The notes under the pieces: generated by a model
Databases searched by the model: none
Seen by the model: the letters and a program-made list of their open reading frames with translations, nothing else
What the model was told of the DNA's origin: nothing
Translations under genes and position numbers: made by a program
From: an uncultured Mediterraneibacter sp.
GTDB lineage: Bacteria; Bacillota; Clostridia; Lachnospirales; Lachnospiraceae
Assembly (NCBI GenBank): GCA_944381935.1
Contig: CALWMN010000006.1
Span: 92,341 to 156,340 of the forward strand
Direction: 5' to 3'
DNA length: 64,000 nucleotides
In this document: piece by piece, positions 58,808-64,000 of the stretch
Layout of the letters: every line of letters begins with the position of its first letter
How positions within the stretch are numbered: the stretch's first letter is position 1

Positions 58808-61045
58808 ATGGATAATAAGGACAATAAAAATAATAATCCCAACAACAACCGGCAGGGTTGGGGAGTTATCCTCATTACAACCCTGCTGGTCACTTTTATA
58901 GTGATGGGATTATACTCTCTTATGCAGGGGACTAACCCGGAAGAGATAAGTTATGATAAATTTCTGGAACTTGTAGATGACGGGAAGGTGGAAGAAGTCA
59001 CCCTGAGCAGCACCCGCATTTACATTACCCTTAAGGAAGGCGTCGATAAGGAAGGCATCGATGCGGACAGCGCGGACGGCCAGACAGATAATGCAGACAA
59101 TGCCGGCGGCCAGACAGACAGCGCGGCGGGAACGGACGATGCCGGCGGGGCAGGCAGCGCAGATGGACAGGAAGGCGCTGCCGGACAGGGCAGCGAGATG
59201 AATGATCTGTTCCGCCAGATCGGGCAGCAGACACAGGAAGCTGCATCGGCAAACAGGGAGCCGGATTACTATACCGGTGTTGTGAACGATGATACGCTGT
59301 CAAAAAGGCTAGAAGACGCAGGTGTGACGTTTGGCGCAGAGGTTCCTGACACTGCAAGTTCTCTGATCTTCGAGGTGGTCGTTACGGTTATTCTGCCTAT
59401 TGTCCTGCTCGTCATCCTGTTTAACTTCCTTATGAGGAAGATGACAAAGGGCGGCGGAATGATGGGAATCGGAAAGAGCAATGCCAAGATGTATATGGAA
59501 AAGGAGACGGGAGTTACCTTCCAGGATGTGGCAGGACAGGATGAAGCGAAAGAATCTCTTCAGGAAGTGGTGGATTTCCTTCATAATCCCGGCAAATATT
59601 CCGGAATCGGAGCCAAGCTTCCCAAAGGCGCCCTTCTTGTAGGACCTCCGGGAACCGGGAAGACTCTGCTTGCGAAAGCTGTCGCAGGAGAGGCGAAAGT
59701 ACCGTTTTTCTCTCTGTCAGGCTCTGCGTTTGTAGAGATGTATGTGGGCGTCGGGGCATCCCGTGTCCGTGACCTGTTTAAACAGGCGCAGCAGATGGCG
59801 CCCTGTATTGTATTCATCGATGAGATCGATGCGATTGGAAAGACCCGTGATACGATGATGGGAGGAAATGACGAGAGGGAGCAGACCCTCAATCAGCTCC
59901 TTGCGGAGATGGATGGATTTGATACCAACAAAGGCCTCCTTGTCCTGGCGGCGACAAACAGACCGGAAGTCCTTGACCCGGCTCTCCTGCGTCCGGGACG
60001 GTTTGACCGGAGGATTATCGTGGATAAGCCGGATCTGAAAGGGAGGATCGATGTCCTGAAGGTACATGCAAAGGACGTAAAGATGGACGACAGTGTGGAT
60101 CTTGAGGCAATTGCACTGGCAACATCAGGCGCCGTGGGATCAGATCTTGCCAATATGATCAATGAGGCGGCGATCAATGCAGTCAAACACGGCAGGCAGG
60201 TAGTCAGCCAGAAGGATCTCTTTGAAGCAGTGGAAGTGGTGCTCGTAGGGAAGGAGAAGAAGGACAGGATCATGAGCAAGGAGGAGCGCAGGATCGTATC
60301 CTACCACGAGGTGGGGCACGCGCTCGTCACAGCGCTCCAGAAAAATACAGAACCCGTCCAGAAGATCACGATTGTGCCGCGGACGAAGGGCGCCCTTGGA
60401 TACGTGATGCAGACGCCGGAGGAGGAAAAGTTCCTGAATACAAAGAAGGAACTGGAGGCAATGATCGTAGTGGCCCTTGGAGGACGCGCTGCGGAGGAGA
60501 TCGTCTTTGATACAGTGACCACCGGAGCTGCCAATGATATTGAGCAGGCGACCAAGATCGCAAGGGCAATGATTACCCAGTACGGGATGTCGGAGAGGTT
60601 CGGGCTGATGGGGCTTGAGTCGATCCAGAACCGTTATTTGGACGGCCGTGCCGTACTCAACTGTGGCGATGCAACAGCCGGCGAGATCGATGAAGAAGTC
60701 ATGAAGATGCTTAAATCCGCCTATGCAGAGGCAAAAAGGCTCCTGAGTGAAAACCGGGAGGTGCTCGATAAGATTGCGGCTTTCCTGATTGAAAAAGAGA
60801 CGATTACCGGAAAAGAGTTCATGAAGATATTCCGGGAAGTGAAAGGAATACCGGAGCCGGAAGAGGGGGAAGAAAAGGACGGCAATAAAGAGGGAAGGAT
60901 TTCCATGAAACCGGTGTCAGACAGTCCGATTAAAACCGACAGTGCACAGAGCGCGGGCGGACCATCTGCTTTGGAACAGGAGGCAGACCCGGAAGAAGAG
61001 CCCGGGGAGAAGACGAAGTCCTCACAGGAGGATCCGACATGTTAG
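58808..61045 (+). CDS. ftsH: ATP-dependent zinc metalloprotease FtsH
   Basis: 745 residues. TM1 about 18-36, an outside domain with a Gly/Ala/Asp-rich insertion (about 78-131), TM2 about 180-203, AAA domain with Walker A GPPGTGKT (279-286), Walker B FIDEIDA and zinc motif HEVGH (500-504) with third ligand Asp in [12 protein letters not shown]. FtsH degrades membrane and short-lived proteins. The start at 58808 follows AGGAGG 8 nt upstream. The tail is long and acidic. Overlaps araD by 7 nt. Confidence 0.96.
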   Translation: MDNKDNKNNNPNNNRQGWGVILITTLLVTFIVMGLYSLMQGTNPEEISYDKFLELVDDGKVEEVTLSSTRIYITLKEGVDKEGIDADSADGQTDNADNAGGQTDSAAGTDDAGGAGSADGQEGAAGQGSEMNDLFRQIGQQTQEAASANREPDYYTGVVNDDTLSKRLEDAGVTFGAEVPDTASSLIFEVVVTVILPIVLLVILFNFLMRKMTKGGGMMGIGKSNAKMYMEKETGVTFQDVAGQDEAKESLQEVVDFLHNPGKYSGIGAKLPKGALLVGPPGTGKTLLAKAVAGEAKVPFFSLSGSAFVEMYVGVGASRVRDLFKQAQQMAPCIVFIDEIDAIGKTRDTMMGGNDEREQTLNQLLAEMDGFDTNKGLLVLAATNRPEVLDPALLRPGRFDRRIIVDKPDLKGRIDVLKVHAKDVKMDDSVDLEAIALATSGAVGSDLANMINEAAINAVKHGRQVVSQKDLFEAVEVVLVGKEKKDRIMSKEERRIVSYHEVGHALVTALQKNTEPVQKITIVPRTKGALGYVMQTPEEEKFLNTKKELEAMIVVALGGRAAEEIVFDTVTTGAANDIEQATKIARAMITQYGMSERFGLMGLESIQNRYLDGRAVLNCGDATAGEIDEEVMKMLKSAYAEAKRLLSENREVLDKIAAFLIEKETITGKEFMKIFREVKGIPEPEEGEEKDGNKEGRISMKPVSDSPIKTDSAQSAGGPSALEQEADPEEEPGEKTKSSQEDPTC

Positions 61046-61746
61046 AGGAACTGAAAAAGAAAGTGTTTGAAGCCAATAGGCTGCTTCCAAAGTACGGTCT
61101 GGTTACGTTTACCTGGGGCAATGCCAGCGGAATTGACCGGGAGAGCGGGCTTATTGTCATAAAGCCAAGCGGAGTGGAGTACGGGAAGCTGGAGCCGGAC
61201 GATATGGTGGTCGTCGACCGGAATGGAAATAAAGTGGAAGGCCGTTATAGTCCTTCCTCGGATACACCTACGCATGTGGTATTGTATAACCGCTTCCCCG
61301 GGCTGGGAGGCATCGTGCACACCCATTCTTCCTGGGCGACAAGCTGGGCGCAGGCGGGACGTGATATTCCGTGCTATGGGACAACGCATGCTGACTACAT
61401 TTACGGCGAGATCCCATGTGTGAGAAATCTTACCAGAGATGAGATAGAAGATGCATACGAGAGAAATACAGGAGTGCTCATTGCGGATGAGTTTGAGGCA
61501 AGAGGGAAAGATTATCTGGCGGTTCCCGCAGTGCTCTGCAAGAATCATGGGGTTTTTACGTGGGGAAAGGATGCATATGAGGCAGTCCGCAATGCGGTGG
61601 TGGCAGAGGAAGTTGCCAGGATGGCTGCGCGCTGTGAGATGATCAACCCCGGAGTAAAACCGGCGCCCCAGGAACTGCAGGATAAGCATTACTACAGAAA
61701 ACATGGAGCGGATGCATATTACGGGCAGGCCCAAAGTGAAGAATAA
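61039..61746 (+). CDS. araD: L-ribulose-5-phosphate 4-epimerase
   Basis: 235 residues. Class II aldolase-type fold with zinc histidines in [10 protein letters not shown] and a late His in '[12 protein letters not shown]'; '[20 protein letters not shown]' is the N-terminal substrate loop of AraD. It converts L-ribulose-5-P to D-xylulose-5-P. Other pentose genes are absent here, and its overlap with ftsH is unusual. A related fuculose-type aldolase is less likely because of '[15 protein letters not shown]', typical of AraD. Confidence 0.88.
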   Translation: MLEELKKKVFEANRLLPKYGLVTFTWGNASGIDRESGLIVIKPSGVEYGKLEPDDMVVVDRNGNKVEGRYSPSSDTPTHVVLYNRFPGLGGIVHTHSSWATSWAQAGRDIPCYGTTHADYIYGEIPCVRNLTRDEIEDAYERNTGVLIADEFEARGKDYLAVPAVLCKNHGVFTWGKDAYEAVRNAVVAEEVARMAARCEMINPGVKPAPQELQDKHYYRKHGADAYYGQAQSEE

Positions 61747-61755
61747 AAGAGGACG

Positions 61756-61785
61756 GGACAAGGGAAATCTTCCCTTGTCCTTTTT
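61756..61785 (+). terminator. Intrinsic terminator after araD
   Basis: GGACAAGGGAA (61756-61766) pairs with TTCCCTTGTCC (61770-61780), then T5. Confidence 0.93.
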
Positions 61786-61803
61786 GCTGTGAGACAGTAT
61801 AAT
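61775..61803 (+). promoter_or_regulatory. uvrC promoter, nearly leaderless
   Basis: TTGTCC (61775-61780, inside the araD terminator), 17-nt spacer, TATAAT (61798-61803). Initiation 7 nt after the -10 would fall at 61810-61811, on the uvrC ATG itself. Confidence 0.68.
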
Positions 61804-61810
61804 ATTTAGC

Positions 61811-63661
61811 ATGGAAAATAATAATTTTGATATACAGGAAGAACTAAAGAAGCTGCCCGGCAGGCCGGGCGTGTACATCATGCATGATGAAAAGGATAAT
61901 ATCATATATGTTGGCAAGGCAATCAGCCTGAAAAATCGGGTTCGGCAGTATTTTCAGAGCAGCAGGAACAAGGGGATCAAGATTGAACAGATGGTGGCCC
62001 ATATCCGCCGCTTTGAATATATTGTCACGGATTCAGAACTTGAAGCCCTTGTGCTGGAGTGCAATCTTATCAAGGAACACCGTCCCAAATATAACACAAT
62101 GCTGATGGACGACAAGACCTATCCTTTCATCAAAGTTACGGTTGGCGAGGCATTCCCCCGGGTTATGATGACAAGAAAATTGGCAAAAGACAGGGCGAAG
62201 TATTTCGGGCCGTACACGAGCGCCCAGGCTGTGAGGGATACGATCGATCTTCTCCACAAACTGTATCACATCAGAAGCTGCAGCCGCAGCCTGCCGCGGG
62301 ATATCGGGAAAGAGCGCCCGTGCCTGAACTATCATATCAAACAATGTGATGCCCCCTGCCAGGGATACATTTCCCAGGAGGAGTATGGAAAAGCTGTAAA
62401 TGAGGTGCTCCGTTTCCTGAACGGGAACTATGACAGTATCTTAAGGGAACTGGAAGAAAAGATGAACACGGCTTCTGAGAACCTGGAATTTGAAAAGGCA
62501 ATTGAATACCGCGAGCTGATCGGGAGTGTCAGGCAGGTTGCCCAAAAGCAGAAGATTACGGATTCCAGCGGGGAAGACAGAGATGTCCTTGCAGTGGCGT
62601 CTGAGGAAGAAGATGCGGTTGTACAGGTATTCTTCATACGTGGCGGAAGACTGATCGGAAGAGACCACTTCTATCTGAAAATAGCGAAAGGAGAGAAGGA
62701 GGACAGTATTCTGGACAGCTTTATCAAACAGTATTATGCGGGAACACCCTATATACCCGGTGAGCTGATGCTCCAGGCGGAGGTTGAGGACAGGGAACTT
62801 CTGGAAACCTGGCTCACAGCAAAGCGGGGACAGAAAGTGACGCTTAGAATACCGAAAAAGGGTACGAAGGAAAAGCTGGTAGAGCTGGCGGCAGAGAACG
62901 CGCATCTTGTCCTGACCAAAGACAAAGAACGCCTGAAGCGGGAAGAGGGAAGGACAATCGGGGCAGTAAAAGAGATCGCTTCTCTTCTGGAGCTGGAAGG
63001 AATCCGTAGAATGGAGGCATACGACATATCGAACACGAACGGATTCGAGTCAGTGGGGTCGATGGTTGTATATGAAAAGGGCATGCCAAAGCGCAATGAC
63101 TACCGCAAGTTCAAAATCAGGGGCATCAAAGGTGCGGACGACTATGGCAGCATGCGGGAGGTGCTGACCCGGAGATTCACACACGGACTTCGGGAACGGC
63201 AGGAAAGCAGCGGTTTTGGCAAGTTCACTGTTTTCCCGGACCTGATTCTCATGGACGGGGGAAAGGGGCAGGTAAATGTGGCGCTGCAGGTGCTGGACGA
63301 ACTGCACCTGAATATTCCCGTATGCGGCATGGTAAAAGACGACCATCACAGGACAAGAGGATTATATTATCGCAATGTGGAGATCCCGATTGACAGATCT
63401 TCAGAAGCCTTCCGGCTGATTACAAGAATCCAGGATGAAGCCCACAGGTTTGCGATCGAATATCACAGACAGTTAAGAGGGAAGGGGCAGGTCCACTCTG
63501 TCCTGGATGATATTGACGGGATAGGACCTGCCAGAAGAAAAGCACTGATGCGCCATTATCCAAGCCTTGATGCCATCCGTGCCGCAAGTGTGGACGAACT
63601 CACAAAAATCCCTTCCATGAACGAAAAAGCCGCCCAATCAGTATACAACTTTTTCCACTGA
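61811..63661 (+). CDS. uvrC: Excinuclease ABC subunit C
   Basis: 616 residues. The GIY-YIG nuclease domain starts at '[20 protein letters not shown]' (3' incision), followed by the cysteine-bearing linker '[18 protein letters not shown]', a UVR coiled coil, the RNase-H-like 5' nuclease with '[20 protein letters not shown]', and C-terminal helix-hairpin-helix ending in '[18 protein letters not shown]'. The ATG at 61811 is fixed by homology and has no Shine-Dalgarno. TATAAT in the 3' end region precedes a repeat. Confidence 0.96.
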   Translation: MENNNFDIQEELKKLPGRPGVYIMHDEKDNIIYVGKAISLKNRVRQYFQSSRNKGIKIEQMVAHIRRFEYIVTDSELEALVLECNLIKEHRPKYNTMLMDDKTYPFIKVTVGEAFPRVMMTRKLAKDRAKYFGPYTSAQAVRDTIDLLHKLYHIRSCSRSLPRDIGKERPCLNYHIKQCDAPCQGYISQEEYGKAVNEVLRFLNGNYDSILRELEEKMNTASENLEFEKAIEYRELIGSVRQVAQKQKITDSSGEDRDVLAVASEEEDAVVQVFFIRGGRLIGRDHFYLKIAKGEKEDSILDSFIKQYYAGTPYIPGELMLQAEVEDRELLETWLTAKRGQKVTLRIPKKGTKEKLVELAAENAHLVLTKDKERLKREEGRTIGAVKEIASLLELEGIRRMEAYDISNTNGFESVGSMVVYEKGMPKRNDYRKFKIRGIKGADDYGSMREVLTRRFTHGLRERQESSGFGKFTVFPDLILMDGGKGQVNVALQVLDELHLNIPVCGMVKDDHHRTRGLYYRNVEIPIDRSSEAFRLITRIQDEAHRFAIEYHRQLRGKGQVHSVLDDIDGIGPARRKALMRHYPSLDAIRAASVDELTKIPSMNEKAAQSVYNFFH

Positions 63662-63663
63662 TG

Positions 63664-63672
63664 TGGTATAAT
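63664..63672 (+). promoter_or_regulatory. Extended -10 promoter before the tandem repeat
   Basis: TGGTATAAT, an extended -10 (TGn-TATAAT), lies directly after the uvrC stop. The -35 position (about 63644) is poor. It would start transcription near 63679, just before the first repeat unit at 63681. Confidence 0.55.
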
Positions 63673-63680
63673 AGCGACGA

Positions 63681-64000
63681 GCGCAGAATCTGGACCGGAA
63701 GCGTCGGACGGCATGCGTCCGCAAGAATCCGGGCAAGATTCTATGAGAGTGCAACGGCAGCGAGAAGAAGCGAAGCGGAGTCGAGCTGTGGGCGCGAGGA
63801 GCGTCAAAAAAAGGGCGCAGAATCTGGGCCGGAAGCGTCGGACGGTATGCGTCCGCAAGAATCCGGGCAAGATTCTATGAGAGTGCAACGGCAGCGAGAA
63901 GAAGCGAAGCGGAGTCGAGCTGGGGGCGCGAGGAGCGTCAAAAAAAGGGCGCAGAATCTGGGCCGGAAGCGTCGGACGGTATGCGTCCGCAAGAATCGGT
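63681..64000 (+). repeat. 134-bp tandem repeat, at least 2.4 units
   Basis: Units begin at GCGCAGAATCTG, at 63681, 63815 and 63949, exactly 134 bp apart, and the third is cut by the window end. Units 1 and 2 differ at about three positions. Each holds a GGACG/CGTCC hairpin and an AGAATC/GATTCT hairpin. 134 is not a multiple of 3, and no sensible open frame is conserved, so it is probably non-coding or structural. Confidence 0.85.

Noticed and set aside
63556-63992. Minus-strand frames in the 134-bp repeat (THTVRRFRP...)
   Set aside because: Period not divisible by three, no start site, and frame depends on repeat phase.

Overview
The window looks like the chromosome of a spore-forming member of the Clostridia, most likely Lachnospiraceae. 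The basis is moderate GC, strong AGGAGG-type ribosome sites, CotF-like coat proteins, a GerMN lipoprotein, a HrcA/CIRCE heat-shock operon, a T-box in front of thrS and a clustered argC-argJ-argB-argD operon. I see no rRNA, tRNA, insertion sequence, prophage or CRISPR array. Most of the window is core chromosome with two small accessory zones, several decayed genes and two families of non-coding repeats.

Layout. 1-6.5 kb: the end of a HAD phosphatase, two coat-type proteins, a class I amidotransferase, a heavily deleted glutamate synthase-like pseudogene, an M19 dipeptidase, a uracil permease, decayed sugar ABC permeases and an anchored C39-like peptidase. 6.5-15.6 kb: MarR/MFS pair, argG under an ARG-box promoter, a CcdA-TlpA fusion, a methyltransferase, an OGG-type glycosylase, a nicotinamidase-like hydrolase, a nitroreductase, an acetyltransferase and an FeoA-like protein. 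15.7-22.4 kb: proA, then the arginine operon with an extra acetyltransferase and two copies of an interspersed repeat inside it. 22.4-29.1 kb: comEA, a two-component system, a GerMN lipoprotein and comEC. 29.3-34.8 kb: an amino-acid-type permease and a GntR-controlled operon (BtpA/SgcQ-like, PfkB kinase, cupin-like and TIM-barrel-like proteins) that I cannot assign to a known pathway. 34.9-44.3 kb: holA, lepA, hemW, then hrcA-grpE-dnaK-dnaJ. 44.4-55.2 kb: HD protein, aldo-keto reductase, a radical-SAM pseudogene, GH13 glucosidase, T-box and thrS, polysaccharide deacetylase, ABC exporter, Dus and PAP2. 55.3-64 kb: pyrG, a DUF1846 protein, ftsH, araD, uvrC and a 134-bp tandem repeat running off the end.

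How the genes work together. argG at 9.7 kb and the argC operon at 17.3 kb carry near-identical promoters whose -35 is embedded in ARG-box-like sequence, so one ArgR probably controls both. argC, argJ, argB and argD make ornithine by the cyclic acetyl pathway, and argG acts later. The permease at 29.3 kb and the gntR operon share sequence in their promoter regions, including an exact inverted 12-mer, which suggests one regulon for uptake and catabolism of an unknown compound.

Most interesting non-coding signals. (1) A repeat family of a 33-nt GGGACGTAGT hairpin followed by units of exactly 22-nt period, found at three intergenic sites. (2) A 134-bp tandem repeat after an extended -10 promoter behind uvrC. 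(3) A candidate attenuator in the pyrG leader that does not look like the classical GGGC-start leader. All calls come from reading the sequence; no search or folding program was run.
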